DNA from: Streptomyces exfoliatus
Lineage (GTDB): Bacteria > Actinomycetota > Actinomycetes > Streptomycetales > Streptomycetaceae
Length of the DNA: 64,000 nucleotides
Direction: 5' to 3'
Assembly: GCF_000725545.1 (NCBI RefSeq)
Contig: NZ_JNZP01000004.1
Location: 190,414 to 254,413, forward strand
The notes beneath the pieces were generated by a model. It was given only the letters and a program-made list of their open reading frames with translations. It had not been told where the DNA came from and did no database searches. This document shows positions 27,370-36,376 of the stretch, piece after piece; within the stretch, counting starts at the first letter, position 1; each line of letters opens with the position of its first letter. Made by a program: the position numbers and the translations under genes.

Positions 27370-30300
27370 GTGCACCTCGGGCGCAGCAGGCGCACCGCGA
27401 CGGCCGTCGCCGCCGCCGTCATCGGCGGCCTCCTCGGCGGCGCGGTGATGCCGGGCGCGGCGCAGGCGGCTCCGAAGGCGCCGCGCCCGCCCGTGACACC
27501 GCTCGCCCCGTCGGCGCCCGGAAACCCGGCCCCGCCGGTGGCCTCGTCGACCGCCTCCCCCTCGCCGACGCGGACGGCCGCCTCAGGCGCCCGTCCGGCC
27601 GCCTCGCTTCCCGCCGTCTGGCCCCGGCCGCAGTCCGTGACCGCCGCCGGGCCCTCCGTACGCCTCGGGGACGAGGTGACCCTGCTCGCGGACGACGACG
27701 CCGATCCGTACGCCCTCGCCGCCCTGCGCGAGCTGCTGCGGTCCGCCGGCGTACGGACCGTCCACACCGGACTCCCGGGCCGCGGGCCCGTCCTCCGGGC
27801 CTCGGGGCCCTCCGGCGAGGCCGCAGGGGCGGCGCTGACCGCCCTGCGCGTGCCCGACCGAGTCGACCTGCCGCGCGGGGGCTACCGGCTCGCCACGGGC
27901 CGCCTCCAGGGGCGGGACACGGTCGTCCTGGACGGCGTGGGCGAGGACGGCCTGTTCCACGCCGTGCAGACGCTGCGTCAGCTCCTCGGCACCGGCGGGG
28001 AGGTCCCCGGGGTCGTCGTCCGCGACTGGCCGGGAACGGCCGAGCGCGGGATCACCGAGGGCTTCTACGGACGCCCCTGGACCGCGGAACAGCGGCTCGC
28101 CCAGATCGACTTCCTCGGCCGGACCAAGCAGAACCGCTATCTGTACGCGCCCGGCGACGACCCCTACCGCGGGGTGCAGTGGCGCGAGCCCTACCCGGCC
28201 GCCCAGCAGGCCGAGTTCCGCGCGCTCGCCGAACGGGCCCGTGCCCGGCACGTGACGCTCGGCTGGGCCGTGGCGCCCGCCCAGTCCATGTGCCTGTCGT
28301 CGGCCGCCGACGTGACGGCGCTGAGCGCGAAGCTCGACGCGATGTGGGCGCTCGGGGTGCGCTCCTTCCAGCTCCAGTTCCAGGACGCCTCGTACGACGA
28401 GTGGCACTGCGACCGGGACGCCGACACCTTCGGGCGCGGCCCCGAGGCCGCTGCCGCCGCCCACGCGCGCGTGGCCAACACGATCGCCCGCCGTCTCGCC
28501 GAACGGCACCCGGACGCCGAGCCGCTGACGGTGATGCCGACGGAGTACTACCAGGACGGCGCCACCGCCTACCGCGCGAAGCTCGCCGAGACGCTCGACG
28601 CGGACGTGCGGGTGGCGTGGACCGGCGTCGGGGTCGTCCCGCGCACGATCACCGGCGGCGAACTGGCGGGCGCGCGCGGCGCGCTGCGCCACCCGCTGGT
28701 CACCATGGACAACTACCCGGTCAACGACTACGCGCAGGACCGGCTGTTCCTCGGCCCGGCCACCGGGCGGGAGCCGGCCGTGGCCGCCGGTTCCGCCGCC
28801 TTCCTCGCCCACGCCATGGAACAGGCCGCGGCCTCCCGCGTGCCGCTCTTCACCACCGCCGACTACGCCTGGAACCCGCGCGGCTACCGGCCGCGGGAGT
28901 CGTGGCGGGCGGCCGTCGACGACCTCGCGGGCCCGGACCCGGCCGCCCGCGAGGCGCTGCGCGCGCTCGCGGGGAACGGCGCCTCCTCGGTCCTCGACCC
29001 GGCGGGCGAATCGGCCTACCTGAAGCCGCTCCTGGCGGCCTTCTGGGCCACCCGTACGGCCACGGGCACAGGCGCGGGGGCGGGCGCGGGCGGGGAGAAG
29101 GCGGCGCGTGAACTGCGGGCCGCGTTCACCGTGATGCGCCAGGCCCCAGGACGGCTCGCGGCGACCGCGGGCGGCACCCTCGACGACGAGACGGGCCCCT
29201 GGCTCGACCAGCTCGCCCGGTACGGCCTGGCGGGCGAGACGGCGGTCGACATGCTGCTCGCCCAGTCGGCCGGTGACGGGGCGGCGGCCTGGAAGGCGCA
29301 GCTGCGCCTCGAACAACTGCGGAAGGACCTGAAGGCGAGCCGGGTGACGGTCGGCGCGGGCGTGCTGGACCCGTTCCTCACGCGCGCGGTGGACCGGGCC
29401 GAGGCCTGGACGGGCGCCGACCGCACCCCGGCGGCCACCGCCGACCGCACCGCCGGCTCGTACACCGTGCGGCTCGACCGGGCCCGGCCCGTGGAGGCCC
29501 TGACGGTGATGACCGAACCGGTCGAACCGGTCGAACCGGCCGAGTCGGGTGGGCCGGGCGCGGGCGCGGGCACGAACCACGCGCGCGTGGAGGCGTACGT
29601 CCCGGGAGAGGGCTGGCGGCCGCTCGGCCCGTTGTCGGCGTCCGGGTGGACCCAGACCGAGCTCAAGGGGCTGCGGGCCGAGGCGCTTCGGGTGGTGTGG
29701 GACGGCGAGGGATCGGCGCCCGAGGTGCGGTCGCTGGTGCCCTGGTTCGCGGACGGGCCGCGGGCGGGCCTCGCCCTGGCCCGTGCGGAGACGGACGCCG
29801 AGATCGGCGGCCCGGCCCAGCGGGTGGACGTGGAGCTGTCGGGGCGGCGCGCGGGCGAGGTGCGCGGACCGCTGACGGCGAAGGCCCCGAAGGGCGTCAC
29901 GGTCCGGCTGCCGGAGCAGGCGGTGGTGGAGCGCGGCGCGCGGACGACCGTCCCCCTGGAGGTGTCGGTGGCGCCGGACGCGCCCGCGGGCGCGTACCGG
30001 GTGCCGGTGTCCTTCGCGGGCGAGGAGCGGGTCCTGACGGTGCGGGCGTTCCCGCGGACGGCCGGCCCGGACCTGGCGCGGACGGCGACGGCCTCGTCGT
30101 CGGGCGACGAGACGCCGGACTTCCCCGCCTCCTCGGCGGCGGACGGCGATCCGGCCACCCGCTGGTCGTCCCCCGCGGAGGACGGCGCCTGGTGGCAGGT
30201 GGAGCTGCCCGAGCCGGCCCGGATAGGGCAGGTGGTGCTGCACTGGCAGGACGCGTACGCCTCCCGGTACCGGGTCCAGGTGTCGGCCGACGGGCGCGTC

Positions 30301-30522
30301 TGGCGTACGGCGGCCACGGTCGCCGAGGGCAGGGGCGGCCGGGAGTCGGTCCGGATGGACGCGGCGGACACGCGCTTCCTGCGGGTGCAGGGGGAGACGC
30401 GGGCGACGCCGTACGGCTACTCGCTCTGGTCGGTGGAGACCTACGCGGTGGCCCCGCAGGACCCGCCGGAGAAGCCGGTGACCCCGCCCGCGGACACGCC
30501 GGAGGAGCGGCCCGCCCCCTGA
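27370..30522 (+). CDS. Secreted GH84-type beta-N-acetylglucosaminidase with F5/8C domain
   Basis: 1050 aa. Sec signal (TATAVAAAVIGGLLGGAVMPGAAQA), a Pro/Ala/Thr linker, an N-terminal GH20b-like domain, the GH84 barrel opening GITEGFYGRPWTAEQR at about residue 233, a helical stretch, an NEW3-like beta domain (about 820-890) and a C-terminal F5/8-type C carbohydrate-binding domain (LARTATASSSG ... FLRVQGE). Where GH84 enzymes have a catalytic Asp-Asp pair, this protein reads F-Q338-D339-A-S-Y-D-E-W, so the acid/base Asp is kept and the polarising Asp is Gln. Start is a GTG after GAAGGGAGA. Expected to act on N-acetylglucosamine or hyaluronan-type polymers outside the cell. Confidence 0.85.
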   Translation: MHLGRSRRTATAVAAAVIGGLLGGAVMPGAAQAAPKAPRPPVTPLAPSAPGNPAPPVASSTASPSPTRTAASGARPAASLPAVWPRPQSVTAAGPSVRLGDEVTLLADDDADPYALAALRELLRSAGVRTVHTGLPGRGPVLRASGPSGEAAGAALTALRVPDRVDLPRGGYRLATGRLQGRDTVVLDGVGEDGLFHAVQTLRQLLGTGGEVPGVVVRDWPGTAERGITEGFYGRPWTAEQRLAQIDFLGRTKQNRYLYAPGDDPYRGVQWREPYPAAQQAEFRALAERARARHVTLGWAVAPAQSMCLSSAADVTALSAKLDAMWALGVRSFQLQFQDASYDEWHCDRDADTFGRGPEAAAAAHARVANTIARRLAERHPDAEPLTVMPTEYYQDGATAYRAKLAETLDADVRVAWTGVGVVPRTITGGELAGARGALRHPLVTMDNYPVNDYAQDRLFLGPATGREPAVAAGSAAFLAHAMEQAAASRVPLFTTADYAWNPRGYRPRESWRAAVDDLAGPDPAAREALRALAGNGASSVLDPAGESAYLKPLLAAFWATRTATGTGAGAGAGGEKAARELRAAFTVMRQAPGRLAATAGGTLDDETGPWLDQLARYGLAGETAVDMLLAQSAGDGAAAWKAQLRLEQLRKDLKASRVTVGAGVLDPFLTRAVDRAEAWTGADRTPAATADRTAGSYTVRLDRARPVEALTVMTEPVEPVEPAESGGPGAGAGTNHARVEAYVPGEGWRPLGPLSASGWTQTELKGLRAEALRVVWDGEGSAPEVRSLVPWFADGPRAGLALARAETDAEIGGPAQRVDVELSGRRAGEVRGPLTAKAPKGVTVRLPEQAVVERGARTTVPLEVSVAPDAPAGAYRVPVSFAGEERVLTVRAFPRTAGPDLARTATASSSGDETPDFPASSAADGDPATRWSSPAEDGAWWQVELPEPARIGQVVLHWQDAYASRYRVQVSADGRVWRTAATVAEGRGGRESVRMDAADTRFLRVQGETRATPYGYSLWSVETYAVAPQDPPEKPVTPPADTPEERPAP

Positions 30523-30618
30523 CGGGCACGCCGCTCCCGGGCCGTGGCCGGCCCCGTACGCGAAGGGCCCCGCGCGCGCGTGCGCCCGCGCGGCCCCCGC
30601 GTACGCGAAAGGCCCGGC

Positions 30619-31182
30619 TCAACCCGTCGTCAGCGCCCGCACGGGGGCTTCTGCGACGGAGTCGATCCGGGCCATCACGTCCTCGGCACCGTACGGCTGG
30701 AGGTACGGCAGCCAGCGCGGGTCCCGGTGTCCGGTCCCGATGATCCGCCAGGCCAGGCCGGTCGGCGGGGCCGGTTGGTGGCGCAGCCGCCAGCCGATCT
30801 CGCGCAGGTGCCGGTCGGCCTTGACGTGGTTGCAGCGGCGGCAGGCCGCCACCACGTTGTCCCAGGCGTGCGTGCCCCCACGGCTGCGGGGGATGACGTG
30901 GTCGACGCTGGTGGCGACCGCCCCGCAGTACATGCAGCGCCCGCCGTCACGGGCGAAGAGGGCCCTGCGGGTCAAGGGAACGGGCCCCCGGTAGGGGACC
31001 CGCACGAAGCGTTTCAGCCGCACCACGCTGGGCGCGGGGACGACTTGGGTCTCGCTGTGCAGGAAGGCGCCGGATTCCTCGAGGCAGAGAGCCTTGTTCT
31101 CCAGTACGAGGACGAGTGCGCGGCGGAGCGGTACGACGCCGAGCGGCTCGTACGACGCGTTGAGGACCAGGACATGCGGCAC
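30619..31182 (-). CDS. HNH endonuclease family protein
   Basis: 187 aa. A C-terminal HNH nuclease: CMYCG, then DHVIPRSRGGTHAWDNVVAACRRCNHVKADR, with the paired CxxC zinc knuckle, D-H, N and final H of the ββα-metal motif. The N terminus (HVLVLNASYEPLGVVPLRRALVLVLENKA) is the conserved leader of the stand-alone actinobacterial HNH group. No methylase, portal or toxin partner adjoins it, so it is not part of a restriction or phage packaging cluster here. Biological role unknown. Convergent with the GH84 gene. Confidence 0.87.
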   Translation of the reverse strand: MPHVLVLNASYEPLGVVPLRRALVLVLENKALCLEESGAFLHSETQVVPAPSVVRLKRFVRVPYRGPVPLTRRALFARDGGRCMYCGAVATSVDHVIPRSRGGTHAWDNVVAACRRCNHVKADRHLREIGWRLRHQPAPPTGLAWRIIGTGHRDPRWLPYLQPYGAEDVMARIDSVAEAPVRALTTG

Positions 31183-31464
31183 GGATGCCTCCTATGACGC
31201 CGGCGGCGCGTGGCTCGCGCCGGGACGAACTGCTCTCAGTCTCTCCTCATGCCTGGTCGGAACGCCACCACGTGACGGGATCGGGGTGACGGGCCCCGCG
31301 TGTTCTCGACCACATCGGCATGTCTGTCTTCTCTGTACCGACTTCTCCGTCTGCCTTCTGTCTTCCCGGGTGAGGTCCGTCTCTCCCTCGAACACGGCAA
31401 CGGGACCACTCCCGGCGCCCCGTTACTGTGGATGGCCTGCGTACGCGATGCCTGGAGGTCTTCC

Positions 31465-32526
31465 GTGTCCTGGTCCGCCCTGGCGGCTGCCACCGAGCCC
31501 GAGCCCCTTCCGACGACCCTGGACGAGGCGGCGGAGACGGCGACGAGTGCGGCGAGCTGGGTGGAGGAGAACTGGTCCACCTGGCTGAACACCGGCTTGC
31601 GCATCCTTCTGATCCTGGTCGTCGCACTGCTGCTCCGGATGGCTGTCCGCCGCGCCCTGACGAAGCTGATCGAGCGGATGAACCGTTCGGCGCAGGCGGT
31701 GGAGGGGACGGCCCTCGGCGGTCTCCTCGTCAACACCGAACGGCGGCGGCAGCGCTCGGAGGCGATCGGTTCGGTGCTGCGTTCGGTGGCGTCGTTCCTG
31801 ATCCTGGGCACGGCCGGGCTGATGATCCTCGGCGCCTTCAAGATCGACCTGGCGCCGCTGCTCGCCTCGGCCGGTGTGGCCGGTGTGGCGATCGGTTTCG
31901 GCGCCCGGAACCTGGTGACGGACTTCCTGTCGGGTGTCTTCATGATCCTGGAGGACCAGTACGGGGTCGGTGACTCGGTCGACGCGGGCGTGGCCTCCGG
32001 TGAGGTCGTCGAGGTGGGCCTGCGCGTGACGAAGCTGCGCGGCGTGGACGGCGAGATCTGGTACGTGCGCAACGGCGAGATCAAGCGGATAGGGAATCTC
32101 AGCCAGGGCTGGGCGACGGCCGGCGTGGACGTCACGGTCCGGCCGACGGAGGACCTGGAGCGGGTGCGGTCCGTGATCACCGAGGCGGCGAATTCCATGG
32201 CCAAGGAGGAGCCGTGGAACGAGCGCCTCTGGGGCCCGGTCGAGGTCCTCGGCCTGAACGAGGTGCTGCTCGACTCGATGACCGTCCGGGTCTCGGCGAA
32301 GACGATGCCGGGCCAGGCGCTCGGTGTGGAGCGCGAGCTGCGCTGGCGCATCAAGCGCGGTCTGGACGAGGCCGGCATCCGTATCGTGGGCGGGCTCCCG
32401 GCGCAGGCCGAGGAGCAGGCCGCCGATCCGACCGCGGGCATGGCGGCGCCTTCGGCGTTCGCCTCGGCGACCTCGCCGCAGTCGGCGGCGGCGACCCCGC
32501 TGCCGAAGCCGGACCTCAACAAGTAG
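31465..32526 (+). CDS. MscS-type mechanosensitive ion channel
   Basis: 353 aa membrane channel that opens on osmotic downshock. An N-terminal transmembrane helix (TGLRILLILVVALLLRMAV), a second (LRSVASFLILGTAGLMILGAF), then the pore helix rich in Gly/Ala (LLASAGVAGVAIGFGARNLVTDFLSG) and the cytoplasmic beta/alpha-beta vestibule (EDQYGVGD ... VRNGEIKRIGNLSQGW). The C-terminal 45 residues are Ala/Ser/Pro-rich. The GTG start has GGAGGT 5 nt upstream. Monocistronic. Confidence 0.92.
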   Translation: MSWSALAAATEPEPLPTTLDEAAETATSAASWVEENWSTWLNTGLRILLILVVALLLRMAVRRALTKLIERMNRSAQAVEGTALGGLLVNTERRRQRSEAIGSVLRSVASFLILGTAGLMILGAFKIDLAPLLASAGVAGVAIGFGARNLVTDFLSGVFMILEDQYGVGDSVDAGVASGEVVEVGLRVTKLRGVDGEIWYVRNGEIKRIGNLSQGWATAGVDVTVRPTEDLERVRSVITEAANSMAKEEPWNERLWGPVEVLGLNEVLLDSMTVRVSAKTMPGQALGVERELRWRIKRGLDEAGIRIVGGLPAQAEEQAADPTAGMAAPSAFASATSPQSAAATPLPKPDLNK

Positions 32527-32536
32527 CGGCACACAG

Positions 32537-32577
32537 GACGCCCCCGCAGGTAACGCTTCGGTTGCCTTCGGGGGCGT
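32537..32577 (+). terminator. Terminator of the MscS gene
   Basis: Stem pairing GACGCCCCCG and GGTAAC on the left with GTTGCC and CGGGGGCGTC on the right, interrupted by a 2-nt internal loop, around GCTTCG. Confidence 0.75.
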
Positions 32578-32593
32578 CTCGCGTGCCCGGGTC

Positions 32594-32622
32594 TTGACGC
32601 CCCGGTGACGGCCGCCTTATTT
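32594..32622 (+). promoter_or_regulatory. Predicted csn operon promoter (TTGACG-N17-TTATTT)
   Basis: A consensus-like -35 TTGACG (32594-32599) is followed after 17 bp by the AT-rich TTATTT (32617-32622). Transcription would start near 32629, just before the operator palindrome, and give a leader of about 70 nt. Confidence 0.45.
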
Positions 32623-32635
32623 TCCTCCCACCGAA

Positions 32636-32650
32636 TAGGAAACTTTCCTA
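32636..32650 (+). promoter_or_regulatory. CsnR operator: TAGGAAA-C-TTTCCTA
   Basis: Perfect 7-bp inverted repeat on a single C, 50 bp before the csnR start and just downstream of the predicted promoter. It resembles, from memory, the palindrome described for the ROK regulator CsnR at chitosanase and csn promoters. Binding there would block early transcription (auto-repression). Confidence 0.75.
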
Positions 32651-32700
32651 ACAGTGCGGGCTGTATTGCTCAGTGATGCTCGAAGGCAGGTGCGACCGTC

Positions 32701-33915
32701 ATGGCCGGTACGACCCCGGGAACCCCCGGCACCCCGCGCGTCCTGCGCGCCATGAACGACAGGGCCGCCCTCGACCTGCTCCTGGCGCACGGCCCGCTCT
32801 CCCGCACCAGGATCGGCAAGCTCACCGGCCTGTCCAAGCCGACCGCGTCCCAGCTGCTCGCCCGCCTCGAAGCGGCCGGGCTCGTCGTCGCCACCGGCAC
32901 CACCGAAGGCCGGCCGGGGCCCAACGCCCAGCTCTACGCGGTGAACGCGCGGGCCGCGTACGCCGCGGGACTCGACGTCGACCAGTTCCGCATCCACGCC
33001 GCCGTCGCCGACATCACGGGCGAGATCGTCGGCGAGTACGAGCTCCGCACCCCCGGCCGCGGCGCCTCCGGCGTCGTCCGCCAGGTCACCGAGGCCCTCG
33101 ACGGGGCCGTCAAAGCGGCCGGGATCACCCGCGCGGACGTCCGGCGTCTGGTCATCGGCACCCCCGGCGCCTTCGACCCGGCCACCGGGCGCCTGCGGTA
33201 CGCCGCCCACCTGCCCGGCTGGCACTCCCCCACGCTCCTGGACGAGCTGGCCGCCGAGCTGCCCATGCCGTTCGAGTACGAGAACGACGTCAATCTCGTC
33301 GCCGTCGCCGAGCAGCGCGTCGGCGCCGCCCGCGGCCACGCCGACTTCGTCCTGCTGTGGAACGAGGAGGGCCTCGGCGCCGCCGTCGTCCTCGGCGGGC
33401 GGCTGCACCGCGGCTTCACCGGCGGCGCCGGCGAGGTCGGCTTCCTGCCCGTGCCCGGCACCCCGCTCGTCCGCCAGGTCACCAAGGCCAACTCCGGCGG
33501 CTACCAGGAGCTCGCGGGCGTCCAGTCCGTGCCCCGGATCGCCCGCGCCGCCGGGATCGAGACGCCCGAGCAGCCGTACGTACCGGTGGCGTCGCGGCTG
33601 CTCGCGCACGCCGCCGAGGCGCACGGCGACGACCCGCGGTACGCGGAACTGCTCGACCGGTACGCCGAGCGCGTCGCCACCGGTCTCGCCTCGATCGTCG
33701 CGGTCCTCGACCCCGAACTCATCGTGCTGTCCGGTGACGTCCTCGTCGCCGGCGGCGAAGCCCTGCGCGCCCGCGTGCAGTCCGAACTCGCCGACCTCGC
33801 GGCCTCCCGGCCACGGCTCGTCCTCGCCGCCGTCCCGGTGCGGCCCGTCCTGCGCGGCGCCCTCGAAAGCGCCCTCGCCGTCACACGCGACGAGGTCTTC
33901 GACACCTCGCGCTGA
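32701..33915 (+). CDS. csnR: ROK family transcriptional repressor of the chitosan-oligosaccharide operon
   Basis: 404 aa. Winged helix-turn-helix at residues 15-70 (LLAHGPLSRTRIGKLTGLSKPTASQLLARLE, outlined L-T-G-L-S-K-P-T-A-S) followed by a ROK kinase-like sensor domain with GGAGEVGFLPVPG, but lacking a recognisable complete C-x-C-G-x-x-G-C zinc motif at the expected place. It is expected to bind the TAGGAAA palindrome in front of its own gene and release DNA on binding a chitosan-derived sugar. It heads the same-strand csn operon; a 102-bp gap with five 13-bp repeats separates it from csnE. Confidence 0.85.
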   Translation: MAGTTPGTPGTPRVLRAMNDRAALDLLLAHGPLSRTRIGKLTGLSKPTASQLLARLEAAGLVVATGTTEGRPGPNAQLYAVNARAAYAAGLDVDQFRIHAAVADITGEIVGEYELRTPGRGASGVVRQVTEALDGAVKAAGITRADVRRLVIGTPGAFDPATGRLRYAAHLPGWHSPTLLDELAAELPMPFEYENDVNLVAVAEQRVGAARGHADFVLLWNEEGLGAAVVLGGRLHRGFTGGAGEVGFLPVPGTPLVRQVTKANSGGYQELAGVQSVPRIARAAGIETPEQPYVPVASRLLAHAAEAHGDDPRYAELLDRYAERVATGLASIVAVLDPELIVLSGDVLVAGGEALRARVQSELADLAASRPRLVLAAVPVRPVLRGALESALAVTRDEVFDTSR

Positions 33916-33930
33916 CCGTCCCCGCTCCTC

Positions 33931-33995
33931 CGTTCGCCCGAAACGTTCGCCCGAAACGTACGCCCGACCCGTACGTCCGCCCCGCACGCCCGAAA
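33931..33995 (+). repeat. Five tandem 13-bp repeats between csnR and csnE
   Basis: Units at 33931, 33944, 33957, 33970 and 33983. The first two are identical (CGTTCGCCCGAAA), the others CGTACGCCCGACC, CGTACGTCCGCCC and CGCACGCCCGAAA. They fill most of the intergenic gap and stop 22 bp before the csnE ATG. In Streptomyces sugar operons this is the position where a gene for an abundant binding protein gets its own control. Confidence 0.8.
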
Positions 33996-34017
33996 CCCGC
34001 CCCAGGGAGACACCGTC

Positions 34018-35355
34018 ATGCCCGTACGCCCGCGCAGAGCAGCCGCCGCGCTCGCCGCCACCGCCTCGATCGCCCTCTTCGCCTCCGCCTGTACGGGCTC
34101 CGCGAACAACGCGGGCTCCGACGACCCCAAGGCCGAGACGACCATCACCTTCTGGCACGGCTGGTCGGCGCCCGCCGAGGTCAAGGCGATCAAGGACAAC
34201 GTCGCCCGCTTCGAGAAGGCCCACCCGAACATCAAGGTGAAGCTCGTCGGCGACATCAACGACGACAAGCTGGGCCAGGCGCTGCGCGCGGGCGGTTCGA
34301 ACGGGCCGGACGTCGTCTCCTCCTTCACCACCTCGAACGTCGGCAAGTTCTGCGCCTCGGGCGCCCTCGCGGACCTCAAGCCCTTCATCGAGAAGTCCAA
34401 GCTGGACCTCGACAAGACGTTCCCGAAGGTCCTCCAGGAGTACACCCAGTTCGAGGGCAAGCGCTGCACCATGCCGCTGCTCTCCGACGCCTACGGCCTC
34501 TACTACAACAAGGACGCCTTCGAGAAGGCCGGCATCAAGGAGGCCCCGAAGACCTGGTCCGAGTTCACCGAGGTCGCCAAGAAACTCACCAAGGCCAAGG
34601 GCGACTCGTACGAGCAGCTCGGCTTCATGCCGAACTACCTCGGCTACGAGACCGTCGTCGAGCACTACATGTCGCAGTGGGACCACACGTACTTCGACGA
34701 GAACGGCAAGTCGAACGTCGCCAAGGACCCGGCCTTCGCCGAGATGATGACCTACCAGAAGTCCCTGGTGGACGCCCTGGGCGGCTTCAAGAAGCTCGAC
34801 AAGTACCGCACGACCTTCGGTGACGAGTGGGGTGCCAAGCACCCCTTCCACACCGGCCAGGTCGCCATGCAGCTGGACGGCGAGTGGCGGCTGAACTTCC
34901 TCAAGGAGGCCAAGGTCGGCTTCGAGGTCGGCGTCGCGCCGATGCCCGTCGCCGACGACGAGGTCTCCGAGTACGGCAAGGGCTACCTCTCCGGCACCAT
35001 CATGGGCATCGCCCCGCAGAGCAAGAAGCAGAACGCGGCCTGGGAGCTGGTCAAGTACATGACCACGGACACCGACGCCGTCGTGAACTTCGCCAACGAC
35101 ATCGGCAACGTCCCCTCCACCCTGGAGGCGCTGAAGTCGCCGAACCTGAAGTTCGACGACCACTTCAAGACCTTCCTGGACATCGCCCAGCACCCCGAGT
35201 CGACCACCATGGCCGGCGCGGTGAACGGCGCCACCTACCAGGAGACCCTCTCCGACCTCGCCCACAAGTACGAGAAGGGCCAGGTCACGGACCTGAAGAA
35301 GGGCCTCGCCGACACGGCGGCCCAGATCGACCGCGACATCGCCGCGGCGAAGTGA
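34018..35355 (+). CDS. csnE: Sugar ABC transporter substrate-binding lipoprotein
   Basis: 445 aa. Signal peptide with a lipobox around Cys25 (ALFASAC-T), then a group-1 (MalE-like) solute-binding fold: TTITFWHGWSAPAE near the N terminus, NGPDVVSSFTTSN, ALYGLYYNKDAFEKAG-type hinge, and GYLSGTIMGIAP. It would capture chitosan oligosaccharides or glucosamine at the outer face of the membrane for the CsnF/CsnG permease. GGGAGA stands 9 nt before the ATG. No ATPase gene is in the operon, so the shared sugar ATPase MsiK is expected to power it. Confidence 0.87.
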   Translation: MPVRPRRAAAALAATASIALFASACTGSANNAGSDDPKAETTITFWHGWSAPAEVKAIKDNVARFEKAHPNIKVKLVGDINDDKLGQALRAGGSNGPDVVSSFTTSNVGKFCASGALADLKPFIEKSKLDLDKTFPKVLQEYTQFEGKRCTMPLLSDAYGLYYNKDAFEKAGIKEAPKTWSEFTEVAKKLTKAKGDSYEQLGFMPNYLGYETVVEHYMSQWDHTYFDENGKSNVAKDPAFAEMMTYQKSLVDALGGFKKLDKYRTTFGDEWGAKHPFHTGQVAMQLDGEWRLNFLKEAKVGFEVGVAPMPVADDEVSEYGKGYLSGTIMGIAPQSKKQNAAWELVKYMTTDTDAVVNFANDIGNVPSTLEALKSPNLKFDDHFKTFLDIAQHPESTTMAGAVNGATYQETLSDLAHKYEKGQVTDLKKGLADTAAQIDRDIAAAK

Positions 35356-35374
35356 CGGCCGGGACGACACCCCC

Positions 35375-36373
35375 ATGAGCACGGACACCCTGCCCGCGAA
35401 GGAGGCGACGGCCCCGGCCGCCGCCTCCCCGGAGGGACGGAACACCCTGCGGTCGAAGCGCCGGCGCAACGCGCTGCGCACCGCGCTGTTCATGTCGCCC
35501 TGGCTGATCGGATTCGGCTTCTTCTTCGCCTATCCGCTGATCTCCACGCTGTACTTCTCGTTCATGCGGTACGACGGCCTCAACCCGCCGACCTGGCGGG
35601 GCGTGGAGAACTGGACGTACGTCTTCTCCGACCTGCCGAAGTTCTGGCCCGCGATGCAGAACACGCTCTGGCTGGCCGCCGTGATGGTCTCCTGCCGGGT
35701 GCTCTTCGGCCTCGGCATCGGCCTCCTCATCACCAAGATCAAGACGGGCGCCGGAATCTTCCGCACCCTCTTCTACCTGCCGTACCTGGCGCCGCCGGTG
35801 GCCGCCACGCTGGCCTTCGTCTTCCTGCTCAACCCCGGGACCGGGCCGGTCAACTCGCTCCTGGAGGCGGTCGGCATCCCCGCCCCGTCCTGGTTCAACG
35901 ACGCGGACTGGGCCAAGCCGGCCCTCACCGTCCTCGCCGTGTGGGGCGTCGGCGACCTCATGGTCATCTTCATGGCCGCGCTCCTCGACGTACCGAAGGA
36001 GCAGTACGAGGCGGCCGAGCTGGACGGCGCGTCCGGCTGGCAGCGGTTCCGCTACATCACCCTGCCGAACATCTCGCCGATCGTGCTCTTCGCGGTCGTC
36101 ACCGGGATCATCGGCGCGATGCAGTACTACACCCAGCCGATCGTGGCCGCCAAGGTCGCCTCGGGGAAGATGGGCGGCTCCGGAGCGGCCTTCCAGCCCG
36201 GCTATCCGGACGACTCCACGCTCACCCTGCCGCAGCTCGTCTACAGCCTCGGCTTCAGCCAGTTCAACTACGGCGCGGCGTGCGTGGTGGCCCTCGTGCT
36301 CTTCGCCCTCTCCATGGCCTTCACCGCGCTCCTCATGCGCCGGCGTGGCGGCCTGATCGGCTCGGGTGACTGA
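35375..36373 (+). CDS. csnF: Sugar ABC transporter permease, MalF type
   Basis: 332 aa with six transmembrane helices after a 30-residue polar leader; the ABC permease EAA loop reads EAAELDGASGWQRFRYITLPNISP. It begins 19 nt after csnE and ends 3 nt before csnG. With CsnG it forms the membrane channel. Confidence 0.9.
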   Translation: MSTDTLPAKEATAPAAASPEGRNTLRSKRRRNALRTALFMSPWLIGFGFFFAYPLISTLYFSFMRYDGLNPPTWRGVENWTYVFSDLPKFWPAMQNTLWLAAVMVSCRVLFGLGIGLLITKIKTGAGIFRTLFYLPYLAPPVAATLAFVFLLNPGTGPVNSLLEAVGIPAPSWFNDADWAKPALTVLAVWGVGDLMVIFMAALLDVPKEQYEAAELDGASGWQRFRYITLPNISPIVLFAVVTGIIGAMQYYTQPIVAAKVASGKMGGSGAAFQPGYPDDSTLTLPQLVYSLGFSQFNYGAACVVALVLFALSMAFTALLMRRRGGLIGSGD

Positions 36374-36376
36374 ACC

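Noticed and set aside
33931..33995. Possible CRISPR-like array before csnE
   Set aside because: Units of 13 bp directly abut with no spacers.
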